Shown here: positions 7,462-17,121 of the stretch, in pieces
Layout: every line of letters begins with the position of its first letter
Numbering within the stretch: position 1 is the first letter of the stretch
From: Marinobacter sp. LA51
GTDB taxonomy: Bacteria; Pseudomonadota; Gammaproteobacteria; Pseudomonadales; Oleiphilaceae
Assembly (NCBI RefSeq): GCF_030297175.1
Contig: NZ_AP028070.1
Span: 1,426,001 to 1,490,000 of the forward strand
Length of the DNA: 64,000 nucleotides
Direction: 5' to 3'
The notes under the pieces: model-generated
Database searches by the model: none
Told to the model about the DNA's origin: nothing
Seen by the model: only the letters and a program-made list of their open reading frames with translations
Made by a program: the position numbers and the translations under genes

Positions 7462-9666
7462 ATGACCATGAACCGACGTGCGTTCCTGAAAGCAGGCGCC
7501 GGTGCTTCCGGCGGCTTGATGTTGTCGTTGTCTTTGCCCGGCTGCGCCGGCGTGCAAACCGGTTACGAGCCCGAAACCGGAGAGTGGAAGCCCGATGCCT
7601 GGCTTGAGCTGACCCGTGATGATGAAATCTACTTTACCCTGGCACGGGTTGAGATGGGGCAGGGCACCTACACCGGACTGACTACCCTGATTGCCGAAGA
7701 ACTGGAGGTGGCGCCCGCCGCCATCACGCCACGGTTTGCGCCGGCGGCACCGGAATACCGCAACCCCCTCTACAATCTGCAGCTCACCGGTGGCAGTACC
7801 AGCATTGCCACCAGCTGGGAGCCGCTGCGTACTGCCGGGGCCTCGGCTCGGGAGATGCTGAAAATGGCTGCGGCCCGAATCTGGGAGGTAGAAGCCGATG
7901 CCTGCACGGTTCGAGATGGCCATGTGGTTCATCCGAATGGAATTGATTCCCTGCGCTACGGCCAGTTGGTGGAGCTGGCGTCCAAGGAAGTGATACGGGG
8001 CGAGGTTTCGCTCAAGCCGCGCAGTGAGTGGAAGCTTATTGGCAAGCAAGGCAACCGATTGGACGCCCGGGCCAAATCCACCGGCACCGCCGAGTACGGC
8101 ATTGATGTTGAGTTGCCGGGACAGGTTTACGCCGTGGTGACTCGATCACCCCGTTACGGCGGCCGGGTTGGCAGTTTTAACGGCGACGAAGTCCGGGCCA
8201 TGCCTGGCGTTGTCGATGTGGTCGAGATTGAGCGGGGCGTCGCCGTGGTCGCCGATAAATACTGGCGGGCACGGAAAGCCCAGGCTGCACTGACTGTCAC
8301 CTGGGATTTCTCCGACGCCCTGTCAGTGTCCACCAGTGACGTATTCGACGGTTATCGCAAGGCCGCGGACGAGGATCGGGGCGAGTCCGAGCGCAGTGAA
8401 GGCGATTTTGATGACGCCGCCGAAGCAGCGTCGACGGTACTTTCCGCTGAATACGCGCAGCCGTACCTGGCCCATGCCACCCTGGAGCCGATGAACGCAA
8501 CAGCCTGGTACCAGGGCGATCGGGCCGAAGTGTGGGCGCCGACCCAGGCTCCGGATCTTGGGCAGATTGCCGTGGCCCGGGTGACCGACCTGTCCCCAGG
8601 CGACGTCACCATCCACACCACGTTTCTTGGTGGTGGCTTCGGGCGTCGGCTGACTCAGGATTTTATTGAGGAGGCGGCTGCCATTTCCTTCAAGATTGGC
8701 AAGCCGGTTAAGGTGATCTGGTCCCGGGAAGAGGATACCCGTCACGACCTGTTCCGGCCCGCCATGCTGCACCGGATGAAAGCCTCGCTGGCGGACGGCG
8801 AACTGACCGGTTGGCATCACCAGATTGTCGGCCCCCAAATTCTGGACTGGTACGTGCGTAACGCCGCGCCCGCTCAATACCCCTGGGCTCCCAAGTTCCT
8901 TTACAAAAGCCTGGGTTCTGCTGGGCTATTGTTTGAGGGTATTGCCACTCCCAAAGACATGTCTGCCATTGAGGGCGCGATCGAATACCCCTACGGAGTG
9001 AGCAACATCGATATCCGTCACACCCACACAGATCCCGGGGTGCCGGTGACCTGGTGGCGATCCGTGGGCTTCTCCCACAATGGCTTTGCGGTCGAAACCT
9101 TCATGGACGAGCTTGCCCATGAGGCGGGGGAGGATCCCTATCAGTTCCGCCGGAAACTGCTGGCGGATGAACCACGGCACCAGGAGGTGCTCGACCGTGC
9201 CGCCAGGTTGGCGGGCTGGGGCGAACCTCTGGCCGAGGGACGGGCTCGGGGCATTGCCCTGTTCCGGAGCTTTGGCACTTACGTTGCTCAGGTGGTCGAA
9301 GCCGGCATCGAGCACGGTGAAATCCGCGTCTACCGGGTTGCCTGTGCCGTTGACTGCGGCCAGGTGGTGAATCCGAGAATCGTCGAGGACCAGATTGAGG
9401 GCGGCATCCTGTTCGGCTTGACCGCTGCTCTGTATGGCGAGATTACCCTGGAGCAGGGCGAGGTTCAGCAGAGCAATTTCCACGACTACCGGCTGATGCG
9501 CCAGTATGAACGCCCGGAGGTGACGGTGGATATCGTCGACAGCGAGGCGGCGCCGACCGGTGTTGGCGAGCCTGGTGTACCGCCGGTGATCCCGGCTCTA
9601 GGCAACGCGCTTTTTGCGCTCACAGGGAAACGTCAGCGCTCCCTACCGTTAACCGCGGATGCCTGA
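7462..9666 (+). CDS. Molybdenum hydroxylase large subunit (IorB-like, Tat-exported)
   Basis: 734 aa. The N-terminus, MTMNRRAFLKAGAGASGG, is a twin-arginine export signal followed by a hydrophobic stretch ending SLPGC, which could also be a lipobox. It matches the xanthine-dehydrogenase-family molybdopterin-binding subunit: the molybdopterin and substrate regions include TFLGGGFGRR near residue 390 and GVGEPGVPPVIPALGNALF near the C-terminus, where the conserved catalytic Glu of the family is expected (the GVGEPG motif). It starts 1 nt after the small subunit stop and overlaps xdhC. The complex probably works in the periplasm, passing electrons to the respiratory chain through the Fe-S subunit. 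That localisation is inference. Confidence 0.88.
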   Translation: MTMNRRAFLKAGAGASGGLMLSLSLPGCAGVQTGYEPETGEWKPDAWLELTRDDEIYFTLARVEMGQGTYTGLTTLIAEELEVAPAAITPRFAPAAPEYRNPLYNLQLTGGSTSIATSWEPLRTAGASAREMLKMAAARIWEVEADACTVRDGHVVHPNGIDSLRYGQLVELASKEVIRGEVSLKPRSEWKLIGKQGNRLDARAKSTGTAEYGIDVELPGQVYAVVTRSPRYGGRVGSFNGDEVRAMPGVVDVVEIERGVAVVADKYWRARKAQAALTVTWDFSDALSVSTSDVFDGYRKAADEDRGESERSEGDFDDAAEAASTVLSAEYAQPYLAHATLEPMNATAWYQGDRAEVWAPTQAPDLGQIAVARVTDLSPGDVTIHTTFLGGGFGRRLTQDFIEEAAAISFKIGKPVKVIWSREEDTRHDLFRPAMLHRMKASLADGELTGWHHQIVGPQILDWYVRNAAPAQYPWAPKFLYKSLGSAGLLFEGIATPKDMSAIEGAIEYPYGVSNIDIRHTHTDPGVPVTWWRSVGFSHNGFAVETFMDELAHEAGEDPYQFRRKLLADEPRHQEVLDRAARLAGWGEPLAEGRARGIALFRSFGTYVAQVVEAGIEHGEIRVYRVACAVDCGQVVNPRIVEDQIEGGILFGLTAALYGEITLEQGEVQQSNFHDYRLMRQYERPEVTVDIVDSEAAPTGVGEPGVPPVIPALGNALFALTGKRQRSLPLTADA

Positions 9667-10690
9667 TATGTCGAACACGCGCGCACTGACCTCCGGCCAC
9701 GCCTCGGTCATTCATGATGTTGCTCGCTGGCTAGGTCTGGGCGAGGGCGAAGGTGTGGGTGGAGGTGCAGGTGAGCGCGAGCGAGTCTGGCTCTGTACCA
9801 TTGTCGAAACCTGGGGTTCGTCACCACGACCGGTAGGGTCCTGGCTCGCGGTCAGCGAGTCAGGGCGCTGGAGTGGCTCGGTATCGGGTGGCTGTCTGGA
9901 AGAGGACTTGCTGCGCCGAACCGCCAGCGATGGGCCGGAACAGCCGGTGCTCATTGACTATGGCATCACCGACGACGATCGCGATAACTTTCAGCTCCCC
10001 TGCGGTGGCCGGATCCGGTTATTGGTGGAGCCACTGCACAGCGCTGATGCCGCTGAGCACGTTGCCGCCCTGGCGTCAGCGCTGGATCGCCGCGAGCCAG
10101 TATTGCGGCGGGTCCGTTTGGATGCGCCCCCGGAGCTTGAGCCGGCCGTGGGTCAGCCCGGTTCGTCGGTAAACTTCGATGGCGAATGCCTGGCGCAGGT
10201 ACTGCAGCCTGAGTGTCGGCTGTTGCTGATCGGCGCCGGTGAGGTTGCCCGCTATGTCGCCGAGTTTGCCATGGCGGCCGATTTCGAAGTGACAATCTGT
10301 GAGCCCCGGGATGCCTTTGCCGAAGGCTGGGGTCACCCGCATATCCCGCTGAACCGGAAGTTGCCGGACGACCTGGTGGCCCAGCGCTTCGCTGATCCCT
10401 GGTCCGGGGTGCTCGCTCTGGCGCACGATCCGCGCATTGATGACATGGGCCTGCTGGCGGCATTGACGACGCCTGCATTCTATGTCGGCGCCATGGGATC
10501 CCAGAAAACGTCAGACGCCCGCCGTGCTCGGCTGGCCTCCCTGGGCCTGGATCAACAGGCTCTCGACCGGTTGCGCGCCCCTATTGGTGTCAGCATTCCC
10601 AGTAAGACTCCCGCTGAGATCGCCATCTCCGTGGTCGCCGATCTGATTGCCGCGCGTCACCATTTGCGGGCCGCCTCACCATCCCTATAA
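9659..10690 (+). CDS. XdhC-family molybdenum cofactor maturation factor
   Basis: 343 aa, with 8 nt overlap with the large subunit gene; ATG 9668 is an alternative start. The N-terminal XdhC/CoxI domain shows TIVETWGSSPRPVGSWLAV and SGSVSGGCLEEDL, with the conserved Cys. The C-terminal Rossmann-type domain begins LLLIGAGEVARYVAEFA, and YVGAMGSQKT follows. XdhC proteins bind molybdenum cofactor, promote its sulfuration and insert it into the partner hydroxylase. Its position directly after the large subunit fits that role. Residues about 24-40 are an unusual Gly/Glu-rich stretch, LGEGEGVGGGAGERERV. Confidence 0.9.
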   Translation: MPDMSNTRALTSGHASVIHDVARWLGLGEGEGVGGGAGERERVWLCTIVETWGSSPRPVGSWLAVSESGRWSGSVSGGCLEEDLLRRTASDGPEQPVLIDYGITDDDRDNFQLPCGGRIRLLVEPLHSADAAEHVAALASALDRREPVLRRVRLDAPPELEPAVGQPGSSVNFDGECLAQVLQPECRLLLIGAGEVARYVAEFAMAADFEVTICEPRDAFAEGWGHPHIPLNRKLPDDLVAQRFADPWSGVLALAHDPRIDDMGLLAALTTPAFYVGAMGSQKTSDARRARLASLGLDQQALDRLRAPIGVSIPSKTPAEIAISVVADLIAARHHLRAASPSL

Positions 10691-10691
10691 T
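10664..10691 (+). promoter_or_regulatory. Sigma-70 promoter for mtnBDC
   Basis: TTGCGG at 10664-10669, a 16-nt spacer and a perfect TATAAT at 10686-10691, lying across the 3' end of xdhC. The predicted start near 10698 gives a leader of about 44 nt before the mtnB GTG. This separates the methionine-salvage genes from the hydroxylase operon. Confidence 0.6.
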
Positions 10692-10703
10692 GTCCTCACG
10701 TGA

Positions 10704-10721
10704 ACGCCTCGAAAGAGGCGT
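10704..10721 (+). promoter_or_regulatory. Leader hairpin with GAAA loop upstream of mtnB
   Basis: ACGCCTC (10704-10710), GAAA loop, GAGGCGT (10715-10721): a perfect 7-bp stem closed by a stable GNRA tetraloop, 20 nt before the mtnB start. It leaves the GAGGGAG ribosome binding site free. It does not match a riboswitch class I know. It may stabilise the short leader. Confidence 0.5.
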
Positions 10722-10741
10722 CAGATCCTGAGGGAGAATCT

Positions 10742-11368
10742 GTGTTTGATGTAACCCGATATGCCATCGCGGCCGACGAGATCGTCGGTGCCGGTCGATT
10801 CCTGTACCAGCGAGGCTGGTCACCGGCCACCAGCAGCAACTATTCCGCGCGCGTTGATGACCAGCACATTGCGATCACCGTATCCGGTCGTCACAAGGGA
10901 CAGCTGGGTGCGGGCGACGTCATGGTGGTGGATCTGGCCGGTAAGCCGGTGCAGAGTAATTGCCGGTCGTCCGCCGAAACCCGTCTGCACACGGTGCTGT
11001 ACGAGGTCTTCCCGGAGGTCGGCGCCGTGTTGCACACCCATTCGGTCAAGGCCACGGTGCTGAGCCGCCTGTTGGCAGCGGGTGAGCCGCTGGTGCTGGA
11101 AGGTTACGAGTTGCAAAAGGCGTTCAGCGGTGTCGATACCCATGAGTCGGTGTTGTCCGTGCCGGTGTTCGACAATACCCAGGATATCGACGCCCTGGCT
11201 CGCGATACCAAAGCCTGGTTCAGCACCCATCCGGATCAGCCCGGATACCTGATTCGCGGTCACGGCCTCTACACCTGGGGCAAAACCATGGCCGATTGCC
11301 TGCGCCATGTCGAAGCCTTCGAATTTTTGTTTGAATGTGAGCTTGAAACCATGAGGGTTCGCCCATGA
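10742..11368 (+). CDS. mtnB: Methylthioribulose-1-phosphate dehydratase
   Basis: 208 aa from the GTG at 10742, chosen because GAGGGAG sits 5 nt upstream; a GTG at 10700 in frame has no such site and lies at the predicted transcript start. A class II aldolase fold: TSSNYSAR near residue 35, SGRHKGQLG, the acidic residue in SSAETRLH, the metal-binding HTHS near 100 and a later His in LIRGHGLYTWG. It dehydrates 5-methylthioribulose-1-phosphate to diketo-methylthiopentyl phosphate in the methionine-salvage pathway. It is the first gene of an mtnB-mtnD-mtnC operon with 4-nt overlaps. Confidence 0.93.
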   Translation: MFDVTRYAIAADEIVGAGRFLYQRGWSPATSSNYSARVDDQHIAITVSGRHKGQLGAGDVMVVDLAGKPVQSNCRSSAETRLHTVLYEVFPEVGAVLHTHSVKATVLSRLLAAGEPLVLEGYELQKAFSGVDTHESVLSVPVFDNTQDIDALARDTKAWFSTHPDQPGYLIRGHGLYTWGKTMADCLRHVEAFEFLFECELETMRVRP

Positions 11369-11925
11369 CTACCTTGAGTGTTTTTGATCAAAGCCAGCCA
11401 GCGACGGCCAATACGGTAACCGACAACCCGTCGGAAATTCGCGACCTGCTGGCCCAGCACGGCGTGCGCTTTGAACAGTGGCCGACCCGTGACCTGCCGG
11501 CCGATGCTTCCTCGGAAGACATTCTGGCGGCTTACCAGGACGAAATCTCGACCCTGAAAGCCGAGAACGGTTTCCAGACTGCCGACGTCATCAGCCTGAA
11601 CCCGGACAACCCGCAGAAAGAAGCGTTTCGCCAGAAATTCCTGGATGAGCATACCCACAGCGAAGACGAGGTACGGTTCTTTGTTCGAGGGCAGGGACTG
11701 TTCTATCTGCACTTTGGTGACCAGGTGCTGGCGGTACTGTGCCAGAAGAACGATCTGATCAGTGTGCCCAATGGCACCCGGCACTGGTTTGATATGGGGC
11801 CGGAACCTGCGTTTACCTGCGTTCGCCTGTTTACCAATCCGGAAGGCTGGGTTGCCGACTTCACTGGCGAAGACATTGCCGGACGGTTGCCACGCTACGA
11901 AGCGCTGGCGGGAGCGGTCGAATGA
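11365..11925 (+). CDS. mtnD: Acireductone dioxygenase
   Basis: 186 aa, overlapping mtnB by 4 nt (ATGA). A cupin-fold enzyme with the metal-binding set around HTHSEDEVRFFV (two His and one Glu, near residues 96-102) and a later His in NGTRHWFDMG near 140. With Fe2+ it cleaves acireductone to 2-keto-4-methylthiobutyrate, the direct precursor of methionine, and formate. With Ni2+ it makes an off-pathway product. It acts in the cytoplasm, after MtnB and MtnC. Confidence 0.93.
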   Translation: MTTLSVFDQSQPATANTVTDNPSEIRDLLAQHGVRFEQWPTRDLPADASSEDILAAYQDEISTLKAENGFQTADVISLNPDNPQKEAFRQKFLDEHTHSEDEVRFFVRGQGLFYLHFGDQVLAVLCQKNDLISVPNGTRHWFDMGPEPAFTCVRLFTNPEGWVADFTGEDIAGRLPRYEALAGAVE

Positions 11926-12614
11926 TTCGGGTTGTTTTGACCGATATCGAAGGCACCACCAGTTCGATTTCCTTCGTTCACGATGTCCTGTTTCCGTATG
12001 CCAGCGAGCACCTGGCTGACTTTGTTCGGGCTCAGCACGCGGACAACCCGTTGGTCGCGGAGCAATTGGATGCGGTGGCGACCACCGCTGGCGTTGATCG
12101 CGAAGATATCGATGGCTTGATCGACAGGCTTCAGGCCTGGATTCGTGAGGATCGCAAGGAAACGCCGCTGAAGACTCTCCAGGGCCTGATCTGGGAGCAG
12201 GGTTATCAGCAGGGCGTACTCAAGGGCCACATCTACGATGACGCCGCCGATTACCTGCAGCGTTGGCATGATCGGGGCCTGCGTCTGTTCGTATATTCTT
12301 CCGGGTCGGTTAAAGCCCAGCAGCTGATTTTTGGCCATACCACGGCGGGCGACTTTACCCCGTACTTCTCCGGCTATTTCGATACCCGGGTCGGAGGCAA
12401 GAAAGAATCCGGGTCGTATCAGGCCATCCTCGGTGAGCTGGGGGTAGAACCGTCCACGGTGTTGTTCCTGTCCGACGTTGAGGCGGAACTGGAAGCGGCC
12501 GAAACGGCAGGAATGCAGACGGCCTGGCTGGTTCGCGATGGAGACCTGCCGGACACTGGCCGCTTTGTCGCCCGCACTTTTTCGGAGGTGGATACCCTGC
12601 TTCGGAAGCGGTAA
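11922..12614 (+). CDS. mtnC: Enolase-phosphatase E1
   Basis: 230 aa, overlapping mtnD by 4 nt. A HAD-superfamily enzyme: motif I DIEGTTSSISFVHDVLFPYA at the N-terminus, motif II SSGSVKAQQLIFGH near residue 125, and motif IV FLSDVEAELEAAETAGM near 183. It enolises and dephosphorylates the diketo intermediate to acireductone. With MtnB and MtnD it forms the lower half of methionine salvage. The upper-half enzymes (MtnA with MtnK, MtnP or MtnN) are not in this window. Confidence 0.93.
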   Translation: MIRVVLTDIEGTTSSISFVHDVLFPYASEHLADFVRAQHADNPLVAEQLDAVATTAGVDREDIDGLIDRLQAWIREDRKETPLKTLQGLIWEQGYQQGVLKGHIYDDAADYLQRWHDRGLRLFVYSSGSVKAQQLIFGHTTAGDFTPYFSGYFDTRVGGKKESGSYQAILGELGVEPSTVLFLSDVEAELEAAETAGMQTAWLVRDGDLPDTGRFVARTFSEVDTLLRKR

Positions 12615-12647
12615 TCCGCCCTTGGCGTAACCCATCAGGAGATATTC

Positions 12648-13754
12648 ATGCCCGGTACAGGATGGATCAGGATGTGCGTTCCGGGCCTGTTGATGGTGGT
12701 GCTGAGCGCCTGTAATCCTTTCTCTGAAGCCCGTCCGATGATGGACGAATACGTCGAACGGGTTGCCCGGGTTCTGGAAACAGAGCCCGAGCTTTCTGCC
12801 ATCGATTCCCCCACCCACATTCCCCGTCGCCGTGACCGCGTACTGACCATGCCCGAGCTTGATTTGGGTATGCTCGATTTCCTCTCGCTCTACGGCTGTG
12901 AATTGCAGTTCGTAGTAGGTGAGAAGAATTCGGTGATGGGCAAGGTTATGCAGCCGCTGAACCGGCTGCGCTATGAGCTGCGCTTTATTCGCGCAGCCCA
13001 GGACTGTATCCCGGAAACCGAAGACGAAGATCTGGTGGAGGTGCTGAACGAAGCCATTGCCAGCAAGCGGGAAACCCTGCCGATTGCGATCTGGAATGCC
13101 ACCTGGGGCGTCGAGGAGATCGAGACCCTGTTTACCTTGGCCAAAGGTTATTACCCGGTTCAGAGTGAGGGCAATCCGGTGGCGGATCTGGCCCGCGACA
13201 GTGATCGGATGAATCAGGTCGTGGGCGCGCTGTTGGCGGGAAAAGTGGAAGCGAATGCGCTAGAGGCAAATGCTCTGGGAAAGGAGGCGCTGGAAGAAAG
13301 CGCGCTGGAGTTTGCCGGTGCGGTCCAGCAACGCTGGCAGGCGGAATACCGAGCCGGCCAGCTGATCAACAGTGCCGCACTGGTTAAAACTCGACTGAAT
13401 GACGCCACCGCATTGCTGCAACAGCGAATTCAAAAACGTCCGTTGTGTCTCAAGGGCAAGCCGAACAATCAGTCAGAGATTGTCCAGAGCATGTTCTTCA
13501 GTGTTTACATCGAAAAGATACAGCCCTACATGAGTGATCTTCGCCGGGCCCGGGTTGAGCTGATCGAACCCTTGGCGATGATGGCGGAGCGACAAAGGGC
13601 GGTGATGCCGCCCGAGTTCGCCCGTTGGTATCGCAAGCACCTGTCTCAGGTGGCAGACGACAGCCTGTGGGTTGAGCTGGACGCCGCCATGGCGCGCCAT
13701 ACTGAAAGCTGGCAGGCCTTGCTGGAACAGTGTGGAATGCGGCCCGGTGCCTGA
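12648..13754 (+). CDS. DUF3080 lipoprotein
   Basis: 368 aa, ATG at 12648 with AGGAG 7 nt upstream. The N-terminus is a lipoprotein signal (LLMVVLSAC), lipidated at about Cys22. The rest is an alpha-helical, envelope-facing protein matching DUF3080. The segment around residues 200-230 is Ala/Glu/Leu-rich (EANALEANALGKEALEESAL), likely a long helix. Function is unknown. It follows mtnC by 33 nt but its own ribosome binding site and different theme suggest it is not part of methionine salvage. Confidence 0.82.
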   Translation: MPGTGWIRMCVPGLLMVVLSACNPFSEARPMMDEYVERVARVLETEPELSAIDSPTHIPRRRDRVLTMPELDLGMLDFLSLYGCELQFVVGEKNSVMGKVMQPLNRLRYELRFIRAAQDCIPETEDEDLVEVLNEAIASKRETLPIAIWNATWGVEEIETLFTLAKGYYPVQSEGNPVADLARDSDRMNQVVGALLAGKVEANALEANALGKEALEESALEFAGAVQQRWQAEYRAGQLINSAALVKTRLNDATALLQQRIQKRPLCLKGKPNNQSEIVQSMFFSVYIEKIQPYMSDLRRARVELIEPLAMMAERQRAVMPPEFARWYRKHLSQVADDSLWVELDAAMARHTESWQALLEQCGMRPGA

Positions 13755-13767
13755 ACTCGCTGGCGAA

Positions 13768-15585
13768 TCAGCGTTGGCTTTCCGGTGTCACCCGCAGGAT
13801 CTCTTCCACGGTTGTCAGCCCCGCGGCGACTTTTTGAGCGCCACCCAGTCTGAGTGACTTCATCCCTTCTTTGTAGGCGTCCAGCCGCAGCTGCTCGAGT
13901 TCGCAGCGCTCGGTGATCTGCCGGGTCAGGTTGCCGGACAGGCTCATGATCTCATACACACCCGCGCGTCCCATGTAACCGGTATTCCGGCATTCCAGGC
14001 AGCCAACCGGCTGGTAGAACTGTTTCGGTACCGGCGCTTTCCAGGGCCGGGTCAGGGTCTGCCAGGCTTGCTCATCCGCCGGCCCCGGTGCCTTGCAATG
14101 TGGGCAGAGGGTGCGGGCGAGACGCTGGGCCATAACCCCCAGAACAGTCGCCCGGATCAGGTAGGGCGGAATGCCCAGTTCCATCAGACGGGTGATGGCG
14201 CTGGGCGCGTCATTGGTGTGCAGGGTGGAGAGCACAAGATGGCCGGTGAGGGCGGCCTGAACAGCCATTTCGGCGGTCTCCAGGTCGCGGATTTCGCCGA
14301 TCATGATGATGTCCGGGTCCTGTCTCAACAGTGCCCGCACGCCCGCGGCGAAAGTCAGATCGATGTTGTTCTGGACCTGCATCTGGTTGAAGGCGGGCTC
14401 CACCATCTCGATCGGGTCTTCGATGGTGCAGACATTCAGCTCCGGCGATGCGATCTGCTTCAAGGTTGAGTACAGGGTGGTGGTCTTGCCCGAGCCTGTC
14501 GGGCCGGTGACCAACACAATGCCGTGGGCCTGGGAGGTGATGGTCTGCCAGCGTTCGCGGTCGTCCTTGCCGAAGCCCAGTTGCTCATAGGACTTCAGCA
14601 GCACATCCGGGTCAAAGATCCGCATCACCATCTTTTCGCCAAAGGCGGTGGGCATGGTGGCCAGGCGCAGTTCCACTTCCCGGTTGTCGGGTTTGCGGGT
14701 TTTGATTCGGCCGTCCTGTGGCCGCCGCTTCTCGGCCACATTCAGACGCCCGAGAATTTTCAGGCGGCTGGTGACGGCAACGCCCACGTGTTCCGGGAAT
14801 TCGTAGACGTTGTGCAGCACCCCGTCGATCCGGAAACGCACCTGGGTAACCGTCCGTCGTGGCTCTATGTGAATATCCGAGGCGCGCTGGTCAAAGGCGT
14901 ACTGGAGTAGCCAGTCGACGATCTTGACCACGTGCTGGTCGTTGGCGTCCGGGTTTTCGCTGGTACCCAGGTCCAGCAATTGCTCGAAGTTGTTGCTGCC
15001 AACCGAGGTTGACGATTGGCCGCCGCCGGCTTTGCTGACGGAATTGGCCAGCTGGTAGAACTCGACCGTGTAGCGGCGGATGTCCTCCGGATTGGCAACC
15101 ACCCGGCGGATGTCTTTCCGCATGGCCTGTTTCAGGTTGCCTTCCCAGTCCGATTTGAACGGCTCCGAGCTGGCAATAAACACTTCATCCGGGCCAATCT
15201 CCACCGCCAGGATGCCGTGGCGCTGCGCAAAGGCGTACGACATCACCTTGGCGATGGCCGAAACATCAATCTTCAGTGGATCAATGTGGAAGTAGGGCTG
15301 TCCGGCCCAGTCAGCAAGCCATTGGGTCAGCCGGTCGAGATCCAGGGTTCGATCGGTTTTCCGGCTGGTAAGCGCGGCAATCGCCACCAGTTCCAGAGGG
15401 TGTCGTTTGGCATCCTGGCCTTTGCCAGAGGCGGCGCCGAGATTGGCGGTGAGCACGCGCTCGGCGTCGTCCTGGCTGATTTCCCCGCTGGTGACCAACG
15501 CCGTGCACACATCTCTGAGAGTCAGGATGCTTCGGGCTGGTGCCGTCGGCCGACTGGCGTGTTCTGGCGTCTTGGTATCAGACAT
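13768..15585 (-). CDS. GspE/PulE-family secretion or pilus ATPase
   Basis: 605 aa. An N-terminal type II secretion GspE-like domain (about 60-200) precedes the ATPase: Walker A GPTGSGKTT near residue 360, an Asp box around TIEDPIEMVEP, Walker B DPDIIMIGEIRD, a His box STLHTNDAPSAITRL, and a zinc-binding tetracysteine (CPHC with CLEC) near 495-535. Such hexameric ATPases drive pseudopilus or type IV pilus assembly. No pilin, platform or secretin gene is nearby, so it is an orphan locus. It converges on the DUF3080 gene with a 13-nt gap. Confidence 0.88.
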   Translation of the reverse strand: MSDTKTPEHASRPTAPARSILTLRDVCTALVTSGEISQDDAERVLTANLGAASGKGQDAKRHPLELVAIAALTSRKTDRTLDLDRLTQWLADWAGQPYFHIDPLKIDVSAIAKVMSYAFAQRHGILAVEIGPDEVFIASSEPFKSDWEGNLKQAMRKDIRRVVANPEDIRRYTVEFYQLANSVSKAGGGQSSTSVGSNNFEQLLDLGTSENPDANDQHVVKIVDWLLQYAFDQRASDIHIEPRRTVTQVRFRIDGVLHNVYEFPEHVGVAVTSRLKILGRLNVAEKRRPQDGRIKTRKPDNREVELRLATMPTAFGEKMVMRIFDPDVLLKSYEQLGFGKDDRERWQTITSQAHGIVLVTGPTGSGKTTTLYSTLKQIASPELNVCTIEDPIEMVEPAFNQMQVQNNIDLTFAAGVRALLRQDPDIIMIGEIRDLETAEMAVQAALTGHLVLSTLHTNDAPSAITRLMELGIPPYLIRATVLGVMAQRLARTLCPHCKAPGPADEQAWQTLTRPWKAPVPKQFYQPVGCLECRNTGYMGRAGVYEIMSLSGNLTRQITERCELEQLRLDAYKEGMKSLRLGGAQKVAAGLTTVEEILRVTPESQR

Positions 15586-15618
15586 AGGGTCTCGTTATCA
15601 GGAGCATTGCGGTGGCAG

Positions 15619-15978
15619 TCAGCCCGCGACTGGGCGGTTGACCTTCAGGTGAACCATGGCGACCGTAAACAGCAGGAAGGTCAGTACGGTCAGGATAACC
15701 GGGCCAACGTCGCCCTCACTCAACCAGGCGGAAACCACGGCTTGAGTAAAGTAGAAAATGATCACAAACGCCATCCAGATGTAGCCGCGGTTGTGGCCAC
15801 GGAATACCGGTACCGCAAAGGCAAGAAGGGGGAGCAGCTTCACGGCCAGTATCAATGGAATGGAGACGCCTTCCACGGGAGTCGGGTAGAAGGTGGTGGC
15901 CAGCAGCGTTGCGAGAACCGCCAAGTACAGCAGTATGGTCAGGCGCGCCGTGTTCTGGGCCTTCGGATTGTGCAGCAT
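15619..15978 (-). CDS. DUF2069 membrane protein
   Basis: 119 aa from the ATG at 15978 (MLHNPKAQN), with GGAAAA upstream; a TTG 27 nt further upstream is a weaker alternative. It has four hydrophobic segments typical of DUF2069 inner-membrane proteins and a short charged C-terminus. Function is unknown. In many gammaproteobacteria this gene lies beside wrbA and the ArsC-like reductase, as it does here (wrbA ends 57 nt upstream). Confidence 0.85.
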   Translation of the reverse strand: MLHNPKAQNTARLTILLYLAVLATLLATTFYPTPVEGVSIPLILAVKLLPLLAFAVPVFRGHNRGYIWMAFVIIFYFTQAVVSAWLSEGDVGPVILTVLTFLLFTVAMVHLKVNRPVAG

Positions 15979-16034
15979 AGTGTATTTTCCAAAATTAGTG
16001 TTCAAATGAAATACGGGCTTTAGCCCCGGCTGTA

Positions 16035-17049
<1,015 letters not shown>

Positions 17050-17121
17050 GTTCTGGCCTGATCGTCCGTCTGAATGGATGCCGTTGTTTAAGTGGCTCGT
17101 AGTCTAACAGGAGGTTTTCTC

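Noticed and set aside
10698-10741. Possible SAM-type riboswitch before mtnB
   Set aside because: The leader is too short and lacks the conserved core of SAM-I, SAM-II, SAM-V or SAH riboswitches known to me; only a plain GNRA hairpin is visible.
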